NCBI RefSeq assembly: GCF_018616375.1
Contig: NZ_JAEQBB010000006.1
Location: 1 to 64,000 of the forward strand
DNA: 64,000 nt
Source of the DNA: Exiguobacterium sp. J17977
GTDB taxonomy: Bacteria > Bacillota > Bacilli > Exiguobacteriales > Exiguobacteriaceae
Direction: 5' to 3'
Both the position numbers and the translations under genes were made by a program. Below, piece after piece: positions 39,936 to 48,429 of the stretch (positions are counted from its first letter, which is position 1; each line of letters starts with the position of its first letter). The notes beneath the pieces are model-generated. The model was not told where the DNA came from and did no database searches. It saw only the letters and a program-made list of their open reading frames with translations.

Positions 39936-41039
39936 ATGAATTCAAGAACCCAAGCTCGTAGACGGCGCAAAGGCCCGTCTGCGTTTTATAAGCTGTTCAG
40001 CGCCCTTGTATTGATTGCCGTCATCGTTGGCTCAAGCATGTATGGAACAGCTTTTTATAAAGCGCATAACATGCTGTCAGGTACTCAAGTGACGCTTGAG
40101 GATGATCCGACTATCGAACCGACTCGATTTGATAAAGAGGATACCGAGAGCTTCCTCGTGCTCGGGACGGACTTGTCCCCGCAGAAGAAAGCGCGCGGCG
40201 AGTATGGTCGGTCTGACGTCATGATTGTCGTCATTCTGAACAAGAAAAACAAACAGACGACGATGCTCAGCATCCCGCGTGACTCGTACGTCAACATCGA
40301 CTATACGGGCTTCAATATCCCGTACGGTAAGACGGGTCTCGATCAAGACAAAATCACGCACGCCTATTACTTCGGATCGATGGATGAATCGAACCCGAAC
40401 AACGGTATGCGGATGGCGACGAACACGATTGAAGACTTGGTCGGCATCGACATCGACCACGTCGTCTCCCTCAACTTCCAAGGGTTCGTCGACTTCATCG
40501 ATGCCGTCGGCGGGGTCGAAATCGACGTCCCGTTCTCGTCTGAACAGAAGAGTTACGACGCTTCACGCGAAGTTGTCCAAGTCGAAGCAGGGCTTCAGCA
40601 GTTATCGGGCGAAGAGGCACTCGCTTACGTCCGTAACCGCTATGACGACCCACGCGGAGACATCGGTCGCGGACAGCGTCAGATGGAAGTCATCAATGCC
40701 GTCCTTGACCAAGCGCTCGGCACGTCGCTCATCAACAACTACGACAAAGTGTTGAAGGCGGTCGGGGACAACATGCAGACGACGCTCGGTCCGAACGACT
40801 ATATGCGTTTAATCGAGGACGTCGGCGCCCTCAACAACACGGTCCAATATCAGTTGACCGGTGAAGGGGCACGCGGTGTCGACGGTCATTTCTATTACTT
40901 CTTGAACGAGCCGTTGCTCGAAGAAGTCCGTTATCGCGTCCAACAGGCCGATGCCGGGAATGAAGTCGAGCCGATGACCGATACCGAGCTTGAGACGTAT
41001 ATGTACGACCCAGCCGGAATCACGTATGAAGCACAATAA
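39936..41039 (+). CDS. LytR-CpsA-Psr family cell wall ligase
   Basis: 367 residues. A basic N-terminus (ARRRRKG) and one membrane helix (about 17-40) are followed by an extracellular LCP domain (about 70-290). LVLGTDLSP, GRSDVMIVVILN, LSIPRDSYV, AVGGVEIDVPF and LSGEEALAYVRNRYDDPRGD-type blocks (about 218-237) hold the conserved Arg and Asp residues that bind the polyprenyl pyrophosphate and Mg. LCP enzymes attach teichoic acids or other anionic polymers to peptidoglycan. Which of the paralogues (TagT/U/V) it matches cannot be said. It has its own promoter. Confidence 0.93.
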   Translation: MNSRTQARRRRKGPSAFYKLFSALVLIAVIVGSSMYGTAFYKAHNMLSGTQVTLEDDPTIEPTRFDKEDTESFLVLGTDLSPQKKARGEYGRSDVMIVVILNKKNKQTTMLSIPRDSYVNIDYTGFNIPYGKTGLDQDKITHAYYFGSMDESNPNNGMRMATNTIEDLVGIDIDHVVSLNFQGFVDFIDAVGGVEIDVPFSSEQKSYDASREVVQVEAGLQQLSGEEALAYVRNRYDDPRGDIGRGQRQMEVINAVLDQALGTSLINNYDKVLKAVGDNMQTTLGPNDYMRLIEDVGALNNTVQYQLTGEGARGVDGHFYYFLNEPLLEEVRYRVQQADAGNEVEPMTDTELETYMYDPAGITYEAQ

Positions 41040-41073
41040 AAAATGGTTTGCCGTCCGCGGCAAACCATTTTTT
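41040..41073. terminator. Bidirectional terminator between the LCP gene and nagR
   Basis: AAATGGTTTGCCG / CGGCAAACCATTT arms with A-rich 5' and T-rich 3' flanks. It can stop transcription from both convergent genes. Confidence 0.88.
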
Positions 41074-41800
41074 ATGTGCGGTCCATGGCGACGGTGAACG
41101 AGTAGGCATCACCGCGGAACAAGGAACGGCTATACTCGAACATGTCCCCGTTCTCGAGATACGTCCGTTGGTCGATCAAGAGCACAGGGGCGTTCGGAGA
41201 AATCGTCAACAGCTTCGCTTCCTCCGGCCCTGCGCTCCGCGCCTCGAGCGTCTGGGTCGCGTTTTTTAGTCGAAGCCCGGACTGCTCGGCGAACTCGTAA
41301 ATCGAACCGATGGCATCTGTCTCGGTCAAGTTCGGGAGTAAGGCGACCGGGATGTATGCTGTCTCGAGGGCGAGCACTTGCTCATCGGCGAGGCGTAGCC
41401 GTCGCATCTCATAGACGGGTGTGTCGAGCGCGACGCTCAATTTTTGAGCGATTTTGGCCGGGGCCGGAATCGTTTGGAACGACAACAGGCGGCTGAACGG
41501 ACGCATGCCCCGATGTTTGATTTCTTCCGAGAAACTTGTCAATCCGGACAAGGCCATCGTGATTTTCTTGTTAGCGACGAACGTGCCTCGGCCTTTTTGG
41601 CGGCTCAAATAACCGGCGTTGACCAAGTTCGTGATGGCCTGGCGCACCGTCATCCGACTGACGTTATAGCGCTCGGAAAACTCCCGTTCGGATGGGATCG
41701 ATTCACCCGGTTGAAGAATGCCGGCATCTATTTGTTGCTTTAAATAGGCTTCAATTTGATAATAAATAGGTAGCGGTGATTGTTTATCAATCTGTAACAT
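41072..41800 (-). CDS. nagR: GntR/HutC family repressor NagR
   Basis: 242 residues. N-terminal winged helix (about 8-75; IPSEREFSERYNVSRMTVRQAI) and a C-terminal UTRA ligand domain (about 90-235; MRRLRLADEQVLALETAYIP). This is the layout of B. subtilis NagR/YvoA, the regulator of GlcNAc use. nagAB lie close by, and matching operator sites are present before nagA and before this gene. It is transcribed towards the LCP gene. The start lies behind CAGGAG. Confidence 0.9.
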   Translation of the reverse strand: MLQIDKQSPLPIYYQIEAYLKQQIDAGILQPGESIPSEREFSERYNVSRMTVRQAITNLVNAGYLSRQKGRGTFVANKKITMALSGLTSFSEEIKHRGMRPFSRLLSFQTIPAPAKIAQKLSVALDTPVYEMRRLRLADEQVLALETAYIPVALLPNLTETDAIGSIYEFAEQSGLRLKNATQTLEARSAGPEEAKLLTISPNAPVLLIDQRTYLENGDMFEYSRSLFRGDAYSFTVAMDRT

Positions 41801-41836
41801 GCATATCGCTCCTGACTGCTAAAGTAAGTGTTTCTT

Positions 41837-41873
41837 ATTATAGACCAAATTAGACTAGTTGTCTGAACATATC
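41837..41873 (-). promoter_or_regulatory. Promoter and dre-like sites of nagR
   Basis: Minus strand: CAGACA (41865-41860), spacer of 17, TATAAT (41842-41837). TTTGGTCTATAATAAG over the -10 shares TGGTCTATA with the nagA operator. On the plus strand AGTTGTCT (41857-41864) matches the other half-site, over the -35. This suggests NagR represses its own gene. Confidence 0.55.
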
Positions 41874-41896
41874 CTACAGAAAAGGCGGCGATCAAG

Positions 41897-43057
41897 ATGA
41901 AGCCATGGCAATTTGAAACGACGGTGACCGACGTTCGCACCGATGCACGCGGGACGTGGGTCGCGCTTGAATCCACATTGTTTTATGCGGAAGGCGGGGG
42001 CCAACCTCCGGACGTCGGCACACTCGACGGACAACCGGTTCTCGATGTGCAACGGGTCGAGGAGGATGTCTGGCATTTAGTCCAACAAGGGCTCGAACGT
42101 GGGACAATCGTGACAGGTATTGTCGATGAAGCGGTCCGTCGCGACCATTCGATTCAACATACGGCCCAGCACGTGTTGACGGCTTTATTGGAAGACGAAT
42201 ACGGCATTCAGACCCTCAGTTTCGGCATCGGACAAGAGGAGTCGTCGCTTGAAATCGGGACGGAGACGTTCGATTGGACTCAAATCGAGGTGTTGGAACG
42301 AGACGTGCAACGCATCATCTTCGAGAACCGTCCCGTCTCCACGTACGAACTCGCATCCTCAGAGGTTGAGGTCGCTCGGCTACGCAAACCGACCGACCGC
42401 ACCGGGATGATCCGGATCGTCGACATCGACGGTCTCGATTACAATGCGTGTGGTGGGACACATGTCGAGGCGACCGGTCAACTTGGAATCGTTCATGTGA
42501 CCTCGATGAAGAAAGTCCGCGGGAACGTCCGCCTGACATATGTTGCTGGTCACCGGGCCTTGTCCGCCATCCATTCGTCACGGACGGCGCTACGGACGAT
42601 TCACCAAACGTTATCGACGACGAACGAGACGGTCGCGGCCCGTGTCCTCGAGGAACGAAACCTTCGCCTCGAGCGGGACAAAGAAGTGAAGGCGCTCGAG
42701 GCTCGCGTCGCGAAAGCGAAAGTCGCTGCCTTTTTGCAGGAAGACAATTACGTCATCGCCCATATCGGCAAGACGGAAGCGGAGACGTTGACGACGACAA
42801 TCGTCGAACGCATCGCTGCGACGGGCCGCATCGCCGTCGGTGCCAATCACACGGGTCAAAAGCTATGGCTCATGCACGACGGGACGCATGACATCGCCAT
42901 CGGCAAATTTTTAAAACGGACGCTCGACGACCTCGGCATCGGTCGTGGCGGCGGCAGTCATAAACAAGCCCAGGCCCGCTTCGAATCGGTCGTCGAGTTG
43001 GAACGCGCTACGGCAGAGATTGTGAAACGGCTTCAGGAAGGAATGGTCTCATGTTGA
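41897..43057 (+). CDS. AlaX-like alanyl-tRNA editing protein (long form)
   Basis: 386 residues. The N-terminal two thirds are an AlaRS-type editing domain: FYAEGGGQPPD (about 29-39), the metal motif HTAQH (His88, His92), and CGGTH (Cys185, His189). The C-terminal third (about 235-386) has a coiled coil and GRGGGSHKQAQA, like the C-Ala domain of alanyl-tRNA synthetase. There is no aminoacylation domain, so it should hydrolyse mischarged Ser- or Gly-tRNA(Ala) in trans. It overlaps the next gene by seven bases. Confidence 0.9.
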   Translation: MKPWQFETTVTDVRTDARGTWVALESTLFYAEGGGQPPDVGTLDGQPVLDVQRVEEDVWHLVQQGLERGTIVTGIVDEAVRRDHSIQHTAQHVLTALLEDEYGIQTLSFGIGQEESSLEIGTETFDWTQIEVLERDVQRIIFENRPVSTYELASSEVEVARLRKPTDRTGMIRIVDIDGLDYNACGGTHVEATGQLGIVHVTSMKKVRGNVRLTYVAGHRALSAIHSSRTALRTIHQTLSTTNETVAARVLEERNLRLERDKEVKALEARVAKAKVAAFLQEDNYVIAHIGKTEAETLTTTIVERIAATGRIAVGANHTGQKLWLMHDGTHDIAIGKFLKRTLDDLGIGRGGGSHKQAQARFESVVELERATAEIVKRLQEGMVSC

Positions 43058-43479
43058 AGATTGAACACGGCACAGATGCCGAACTGATAGAACAGGCACG
43101 GGTCGTGCGTGCGACGGTGTTTATTCACGAACAAGGCATCGACCCCGAACTCGAGTATGATGAGCTCGACCCAGACTGCATCCATTTCGTCGGGACGGTG
43201 GGAGGTGAGCCGGTGACGACGGCGCGCCTGCGCCCAATCGGCGACGGGGTCGGAAAAGTCGAACGCGTCGCCACGCTCGCGATGGCGCGCGGCAACGGGT
43301 ATGCGAAGGAAATCATGCTCGCCATTGAATCCGTCGCCCGGGCAAGCGGGTTACACGAGCTCAAACTTGGCGCCCAACTGACGGCGCTCCCGTTCTATGA
43401 GCGTCTTGGATACGAGGCGTACGGGGACGAATTTTTAGACGCGGATATCCCGCATCGGATGATGAAGAAGCCGTGGTGA
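43051..43479 (+). CDS. GNAT family N-acetyltransferase
   Basis: 142 residues with the GNAT fold. The VERVATLAMARGNGYAKEIM stretch (about 70-89) is motif A, binding the acetyl-CoA pyrophosphate, although the classic Q/RxxGxG/A reads ARGNGYA. FYERLGYEAYGDEFLDADIPH in the last third is the usual C-terminal block (about 112-132, read as two parts). It resembles B. subtilis YjcF. The substrate is unknown. It is translationally coupled to the AlaX-like gene. Confidence 0.87.
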   Translation: MLKIEHGTDAELIEQARVVRATVFIHEQGIDPELEYDELDPDCIHFVGTVGGEPVTTARLRPIGDGVGKVERVATLAMARGNGYAKEIMLAIESVARASGLHELKLGAQLTALPFYERLGYEAYGDEFLDADIPHRMMKKPW

Positions 43480-43515
43480 CTGTTTTTAGAAATTTTCCTT
43501 TTTTCTAAAAAAAGG

Positions 43516-43544
43516 TTGGCAAGCCGGGATGCTTTTGTTATAAC
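43516..43544 (+). promoter_or_regulatory. Promoter of the lysine biosynthesis operon
   Basis: TTGGCA (43516-43521), spacer of 17, TATAAC (43539-43544) with the TG extension (TGTTATAAC). It lies about 20 bases before the riboswitch. Confidence 0.75.
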
Positions 43545-43561
43545 TAAAACTAACAACTGAC

Positions 43562-43731
43562 AGATAGAGGTTGCGAATGACATGAGTACGCTTGATCGAA
43601 CGGACGCATTCCGGATCGAGCCGAAAGGGGAATTTCGCCGAAGTCGACGTTCGCATGCGTACGAACGAAGGCTGGGGTAGTCGTGAATAACGCCTACACT
43701 GCCATGGATGAAATGCCATGGAGCGCTATCT
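43562..43731 (+). ncRNA. Lysine riboswitch (L-box) of the lysC operon
   Basis: P1 arms AGATAG (43562-43567) and CTATCT (43726-43731) enclose the L-box core: AGAGGTTGCG with ATGAGTA behind it, GAAAGGGG (43623-43630), GCCGAAG (43637-43643), GCTGGGG (43671-43677), CACTGCC and GGAGCGCT. Lysine binding should turn the operon off through the terminator at 43771. Confidence 0.95.
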
Positions 43732-43770
43732 ACGGAACGATTCTTTAATCGTTTTTCAACTGCGCGTACA

Positions 43771-43819
43771 AGCGGCAGACCGTAGGGAGAGTGCTTCCTA
43801 CCGGTCTGCCGCTTTTTCT
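43771..43819 (+). terminator. Riboswitch-controlled terminator before lysC
   Basis: AGCGGCAGACC...TAGGGA (43771-43788) pairs with TCCTACCGGTCTGCCGCT (43796-43813), followed by five T. This is the off-state terminator of the lysine riboswitch. Confidence 0.85.
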
Positions 43820-43850
43820 GTTGGTGGACATCATGAAAGTAGGGAACCTG

Positions 43851-45050
43851 ATGACAACCGTATTGAAATTTGGAGGCAGCTCCGTTGCCACGATTGAACA
43901 AATCCAGGCCATTTCCGAATATTTACAGACTCGGGCCGCGGCCGGAGAAAAGCTCGTCGTCGTCGTCTCCGCGATGGGGAAAACGACTGACTCACTCTTG
44001 TCACTCGCCAAACAAATCACGGAACGCCCGATGATCCGTGAACTCGACCGCTTACTCGCGGTCGGTGAGGAGCAGACGATCAGTCTGCTCAGTATCGCCT
44101 TGAACTCTCGAGGCGTCGCCGCCATCTCGCTCACCGGCCAACAAGCTGGGATTGACACGATGGGCATTCACACGAAAAGTAAAATCAAGGCAATTCGCAA
44201 AGAAGTACTCGAAGAGAAGCTCCGGACGTATGATGTCGTCATCGTCGCCGGCTTCCAAGGCGTCAACGAGTTCGGTGATGTAACGACGCTCGGACGAGGC
44301 GGGTCAGATACGACCGCTGTCGCCTTAGCCGCCGTCCTCAGCAAACGTTGTGAAATTTACACGGACGTGGCCGGCGTCTATACGGCTGACCCGCGCATCC
44401 ATAAAGAAGCACGCCGGTTAGATACCGTCTCATACGATGAGATGATGGAGATGAGCGCGCTCGGATCGAAAGTGATGGAGATGCGCAGCGTCGAACTCGC
44501 TAAAAAATTTGATGTGAACATCTTTGTAGGAAAGACGCTTGCGAGCGAAGGAGGAACATGGATCATGGATATGACACAGGCGATGGAACAAAAAGCGGTG
44601 ACGAGCGTGAGCGTCGTGAAGAACGTGCTCAGCGTCTCAATCAAACATATTCCACACTCGGTGGCAGGAGTCGCCGACATTTTCGAGAAGTTGTCACAGC
44701 GTCATGTCAATATCGACATGATCAGTCAGACGGCGTTCGATGGAGAAGTGTTCTTGTCGTTCACCTGTCCGCTCGATGAAGAGGCGTTTCTTGAAGAAGC
44801 GCTCGCGGAACTGACTGAGACGTTCCCGCAAATCAAAATCGACCGTCATACCGAGCATGCCAAAATCTCGGTCGTCGGAATCGGCATGCGCGACGCAACG
44901 GGCGTCGCCGCCGAGCTGTTCGCCACGTTCCGTGAGAGCGGGATTCCATTCTATCAAGTCACGACATCTGAGATTAGCATCTCGTATACGATTAACGAAC
45001 AAGACGTCGAAGCAGCCGTCGCGGCCATCGCGACACGCTTCAAGTTATAA
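43851..45050 (+). CDS. lysC: Aspartokinase, lysine-regulated (LysC)
   Basis: 399 residues. It phosphorylates aspartate, the first step to lysine, threonine and methionine. VLKFGGSSVA at the N-terminus and TTLGRGGSDTTAVALAA (about 142-158) are kinase motifs; two ACT domains (about 250-399) bind the effector. It resembles B. subtilis aspartokinase II. ATG 43851 is chosen for AGGGA about 8 bases upstream and because the product then begins MTTVLKFGG; ATG 43833 is an alternative. The frame open from 43791 overlaps the terminator. An internal start is listed separately. Confidence 0.93.
   Translation: MTTVLKFGGSSVATIEQIQAISEYLQTRAAAGEKLVVVVSAMGKTTDSLLSLAKQITERPMIRELDRLLAVGEEQTISLLSIALNSRGVAAISLTGQQAGIDTMGIHTKSKIKAIRKEVLEEKLRTYDVVIVAGFQGVNEFGDVTTLGRGGSDTTAVALAAVLSKRCEIYTDVAGVYTADPRIHKEARRLDTVSYDEMMEMSALGSKVMEMRSVELAKKFDVNIFVGKTLASEGGTWIMDMTQAMEQKAVTSVSVVKNVLSVSIKHIPHSVAGVADIFEKLSQRHVNIDMISQTAFDGEVFLSFTCPLDEEAFLEEALAELTETFPQIKIDRHTEHAKISVVGIGMRDATGVAAELFATFRESGIPFYQVTTSEISISYTINEQDVEAAVAAIATRFKL
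44565..45050 (+). CDS. lysC: Predicted internal start: LysC beta subunit
   Basis: A perfect AAGGAGG (44548-44554) lies 10 bases before an in-frame ATG at 44565 (codon 239 of lysC). The product would be 161 residues: the two ACT domains without the kinase. B. subtilis aspartokinase II is an alpha2-beta2 enzyme whose beta subunit arises from just such an internal start at nearly the same place. The site is seen in the sequence; its use is inferred. Confidence 0.7.
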   Translation: MDMTQAMEQKAVTSVSVVKNVLSVSIKHIPHSVAGVADIFEKLSQRHVNIDMISQTAFDGEVFLSFTCPLDEEAFLEEALAELTETFPQIKIDRHTEHAKISVVGIGMRDATGVAAELFATFRESGIPFYQVTTSEISISYTINEQDVEAAVAAIATRFKL

Positions 45051-45062
45051 GGAGGACGCCAC

Positions 45063-46058
45063 ATGTATAACGTAGCCGTCGTCGGTGCGACCGGTGCCGT
45101 CGGCCAAAAGATGATTGACGTATTGACCGAGTATGAATTTCCAATCAACGAATTGATGCTGTACGCATCGGCCCGTTCAGCCGGGAAGACCGTGAACGTG
45201 AACGGCAAGGACGTCGTCATCCGGGAACTATCAGATGCGATTTATGCCGATCCGATCGATATCGCGCTCTTCTCAGCCGGTGGGAGCATCAGTGAACAAT
45301 ATGCGCCTCGCCTGAGCGAACAAGGTGTCATCGTCATCGACAACTCGAGTGCATTCCGGATGCAGGCGGACATCCCGCTCATCGTACCGGAAGTGAACCG
45401 TGTCGAACTGAGCCCGGACAAGACGCTCATCGCCAACCCGAACTGTTCGACGATTCAATCGGTCGTCGCGCTCGCACCACTCGTGGAAGTATACGGATTG
45501 ACGCGTGTTGCCTATACGTCGTATCAAGCCGTCTCCGGCTCGGGCCAAAAAGGGATTGAGGACTTGGAACGCGGAGCACGAGGCGAAGAGCCGAAGAACT
45601 ATCCGTATCCGATTTTCGATAACGTCTTGCCACACATTGATGTGTTCTTAGAGAACGGTTATACGAAAGAAGAACAGAAAATGATTGAAGAGACACGCAA
45701 GATTTTAAACGCGCCGAACCTCGGTGTCACGGCGACTTGTGTCCGTGTCCCAGTCCGTAACAGCCACGCCGTCTCCATCACGGTCACACTCGACCGCGAC
45801 GCGACGCTAGCCGAAGTGAAAGCCGTGCTCGCGGACGCGCCGGGAGTCGTCTTGATGGATAACCCGGGGGAACTCGTCTATCCGACACCGCTCGATGCGA
45901 ACGGGACAGACGACGTCTACGTCGGTCGGATCCGTGTCGATGAGTCACAGCCGAACACGTTCCATCTCTGGTGTGTCGCTGATAATGTTCGCAAAGGCGC
46001 GGCGGCGAACGCCGTCCAAATCGCTCAATGCATGATTGGGCAGACTGCTACGAAATAA
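45063..46058 (+). CDS. asd: Aspartate-semialdehyde dehydrogenase
   Basis: 331 residues. It reduces aspartyl phosphate to the semialdehyde with NADPH. VVGATGAVGQKM (7-18) is the nucleotide loop; Cys128 in NPNCSTIQ is the catalytic thiol; GSGQKG (about 158-163) and the His in RVPVRNSHAVSIT (about 223-235) complete the site. AAGGAGG precedes the ATG. Second gene of the lysine operon. Confidence 0.96.
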   Translation: MYNVAVVGATGAVGQKMIDVLTEYEFPINELMLYASARSAGKTVNVNGKDVVIRELSDAIYADPIDIALFSAGGSISEQYAPRLSEQGVIVIDNSSAFRMQADIPLIVPEVNRVELSPDKTLIANPNCSTIQSVVALAPLVEVYGLTRVAYTSYQAVSGSGQKGIEDLERGARGEEPKNYPYPIFDNVLPHIDVFLENGYTKEEQKMIEETRKILNAPNLGVTATCVRVPVRNSHAVSITVTLDRDATLAEVKAVLADAPGVVLMDNPGELVYPTPLDANGTDDVYVGRIRVDESQPNTFHLWCVADNVRKGAAANAVQIAQCMIGQTATK

Positions 46059-46070
46059 GGGGGAGATTAT

Positions 46071-46952
46071 ATGTTCACAGGAGTCGCAACCGCACTCGCT
46101 ACACCGTTTCAAGCAGACGGTCAGTTAAATCTCACAGCATGGGAAGCGTTGATTGAAGATCAAATTAAAGAAGGTGTCAGCGGTCTCGTCATCGGGGGAA
46201 CGACTGGTGAAGGCATGACCATCACGGACGACGAGTTCGAGACGCTTCTCGTCAAAGCGATTGAAGTCGCTGCCGGGCGTGCCGTCATCATTGCCGGGAC
46301 CGGGTCGAACAATACGGCGCTCAGCATTCAAAAGACGAAACGGGCCGCCGAACTCGGAGCCGAGATGGCGATGGTCGTCACGCCTTATTACAACAAGTCG
46401 ACGCAAGCGGGTCTGATCGCCCATTTTACAGCAATCGCCGACGCGTCACCGATTCCACTCATGCTCTACAACGTGCCGTCACGGACGGGCGTCGCCCTTG
46501 ATCCGGCAACGGTCGGGGAACTCGCCGACCATCCACGCATCGCAGCGCTCAAGGAAGCGAGCGGGGATATCTCGGTGATGGCCCAAATGATGGCGCACGT
46601 ACCGGAAGGGTTCCCGGTGTATTGTGGGAACGATGATCAAATCCTTCCTTATATGGCTTGGGGCGCCCAAGGTGTCGTCTCGGTCCTCTCGAACGTCTAT
46701 CCAGGTGCGACGGTCGCTTTAGCTGAAGCGCTCCTCGCCGGAGATTTGGAGACGGCGCGCCGCTGGCAGCTCCGATTGCTTCCGGTCATCGACGAATTGT
46801 TTGCCGAAGTGAACCCGATTCCGGTCAAAGCAGCACTCAATGCACGCGGCTTTGAATTCGGGGCACCACGTCTCCCACTCGTCCCGATGAGCGCGACGGC
46901 CGAGGCCCGCCTCTTGTCGGCAATGGAGCAGTTCAATGAGGTGAGACAGTGA
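46071..46952 (+). CDS. dapA: 4-hydroxy-tetrahydrodipicolinate synthase
   Basis: 293 residues, TIM barrel. It condenses pyruvate with aspartate semialdehyde, the branch point to lysine. GGTTGEG (42-48), Tyr133 in LYNVPSRTG, and the Schiff-base Lys161 in ALKEASGD are all in place. AAGGGGGAG precedes the ATG. Its stop overlaps the dapB GTG by four bases. Confidence 0.96.
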   Translation: MFTGVATALATPFQADGQLNLTAWEALIEDQIKEGVSGLVIGGTTGEGMTITDDEFETLLVKAIEVAAGRAVIIAGTGSNNTALSIQKTKRAAELGAEMAMVVTPYYNKSTQAGLIAHFTAIADASPIPLMLYNVPSRTGVALDPATVGELADHPRIAALKEASGDISVMAQMMAHVPEGFPVYCGNDDQILPYMAWGAQGVVSVLSNVYPGATVALAEALLAGDLETARRWQLRLLPVIDELFAEVNPIPVKAALNARGFEFGAPRLPLVPMSATAEARLLSAMEQFNEVRQ

Positions 46953-47698
46953 ACTTACTCATCCACGGATATGGGGCGATGGGACAAATCGTCGAGGAAG
47001 TCGCCCGGACCCAAAACTTGAACGTCGCGGCCATCGTCTCGCCAGCCGGAGGGGATCATCCCGTCTCGCTTCAAGACGTCGAGGCCGAGGTCGATGTCGT
47101 CATCGACTTCTCGAACCCAGCACTGTTGGATGACGTGCTCGCGTTCGGGAAAGCCAAACAGATTCCGCTCGTCATCGCGACGACGGGCTTCTCGGAAGCA
47201 GAGCTCGCCAAAATTGAGGCGGCGTCTCAGGAGATTCCGATTTTCCAGTCGTATAATACGTCTTATGGGATCGCGCTCTTGAAACAGTTACTCGACCAAC
47301 TCGTCCCGCTCACGCTCGGTTATGACATCGAAGTGATTGAGGCGCACCACCGTAAAAAAGTCGACGCACCGAGCGGGACGGCGGAATTGCTCGCTCGTGC
47401 CATCGAGGCGAAACGCGATGTGACACCGGTATATGACCGGACACCGCGTCGTGAAGCGCGCGCAGCCGATGAACTCGGCATGCACTCGGTACGCGGAGGG
47501 ACGATTTTCGGTGAACATACCGTTCTGTTTGCCGGAGACGACGAAATGCTTGAGTTGAAACACACAGCCCTGTCCAAACGCGTCTTCGCGAACGGGGCAC
47601 TCGCTGCGGCGGCGACGATTCTTGACCGCCCAGCCGGATTATACAATTTAACGAACCTATACGAGGAGGCCACTCATGTTACTCACAAACGCTTATGA
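46949..47698 (+). CDS. dapB: 4-hydroxy-tetrahydrodipicolinate reductase
   Basis: 249 residues. [11 protein letters not shown] (5-15) is the NAD(P)H loop. VIATTGFSE (about 75-83), [16 protein letters not shown] (about 129-144) with the catalytic His and Lys, and [12 protein letters not shown] are family blocks. Starts with GTG. It overlaps dapH by 23 bases. Confidence 0.96.
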   Translation: MNLLIHGYGAMGQIVEEVARTQNLNVAAIVSPAGGDHPVSLQDVEAEVDVVIDFSNPALLDDVLAFGKAKQIPLVIATTGFSEAELAKIEAASQEIPIFQSYNTSYGIALLKQLLDQLVPLTLGYDIEVIEAHHRKKVDAPSGTAELLARAIEAKRDVTPVYDRTPRREARAADELGMHSVRGGTIFGEHTVLFAGDDEMLELKHTALSKRVFANGALAAAATILDRPAGLYNLTNLYEEATHVTHKRL

Positions 47699-48383
47699 AA
47701 TCGCGCAATACATTAAAGATGCCAAGAAAGAAACGCCAGTCAAATTGTACGTCAACGGTCAATTGGCCGGCCTGACGATTGAAGATGCCAAAGCCTTCGG
47801 AACGGACGAGTCGAAACTTTTCCTCACGACGGCTGAACGTGCGGCTGCTTTCCTAGAAGCGAATGCTGCCGTCATCACGGACACGCACCTCGAATACGAC
47901 CGCCGCAACAGTGCCGTACCGATGCTCGATACGACACAGTTGAACGCCCGCATCGAACCAGGTTCGTTCATTCGCGACCACGTTCAAATCGGGAATAACG
48001 TCGTCGTCATGATGGGTGCTGTCATCAATATCGGTGCCGTCATCGGTGACGGGTCAATGGTCGACATGAACGCGGTCATCGGTGCCCGCGGGACGCTCGG
48101 GAAAAACGTCCACCTTGGCGCTGGCGCTGTCGTGGCGGGTGTCCTTGAGCCACCTTCAAAAGACCCGGTCATCATCGAAGATGGGGTCATGGTCGGTGCG
48201 AACGCCGTCATCTTGGAAGGCGTCCGTATCGGTGAAAATGCCGTCGTCGCAGCAGGAAGTGTCGTCACACAAGACGTACCGCCAGGCGTCGTCGTCGCAG
48301 GTACACCAGCTCGCGTCATTAAGCAAAAAGATGAAAAAACCGCAGAAAAAACACAACTTGTTGATGACTTACGCTCCCTGTAA
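47676..48383 (+). CDS. dapH: Tetrahydrodipicolinate N-acetyltransferase
   Basis: 235 residues, left-handed beta-helix built of hexapeptide repeats (about 85-210; [22 protein letters not shown]-like turns). It uses acetyl-CoA, the acetylase variant of the DAP route found in Bacillus; succinylase DapD proteins differ. The acetyl route then needs an N-acetyl-DAP aminotransferase and a deacetylase. No deacetylase gene follows here. GAGGAGG before the ATG lies in dapB. Confidence 0.94.
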   Translation: MLLTNAYEIAQYIKDAKKETPVKLYVNGQLAGLTIEDAKAFGTDESKLFLTTAERAAAFLEANAAVITDTHLEYDRRNSAVPMLDTTQLNARIEPGSFIRDHVQIGNNVVVMMGAVINIGAVIGDGSMVDMNAVIGARGTLGKNVHLGAGAVVAGVLEPPSKDPVIIEDGVMVGANAVILEGVRIGENAVVAAGSVVTQDVPPGVVVAGTPARVIKQKDEKTAEKTQLVDDLRSL

Positions 48384-48429
48384 CGTATAATAGACAGAAA
48401 ATATCAAAAATGAATGGGAGAGTTGAACA

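Noticed and set aside
43483-43513. AT-rich palindrome TTTTTAGAAA...TTTCTAAAAA before the lysine operon, considered as a CodY box.
   Set aside because: It matches only part of AATTTTCWGAAAATT. It may just be the end signal of the GNAT gene, without a T run.
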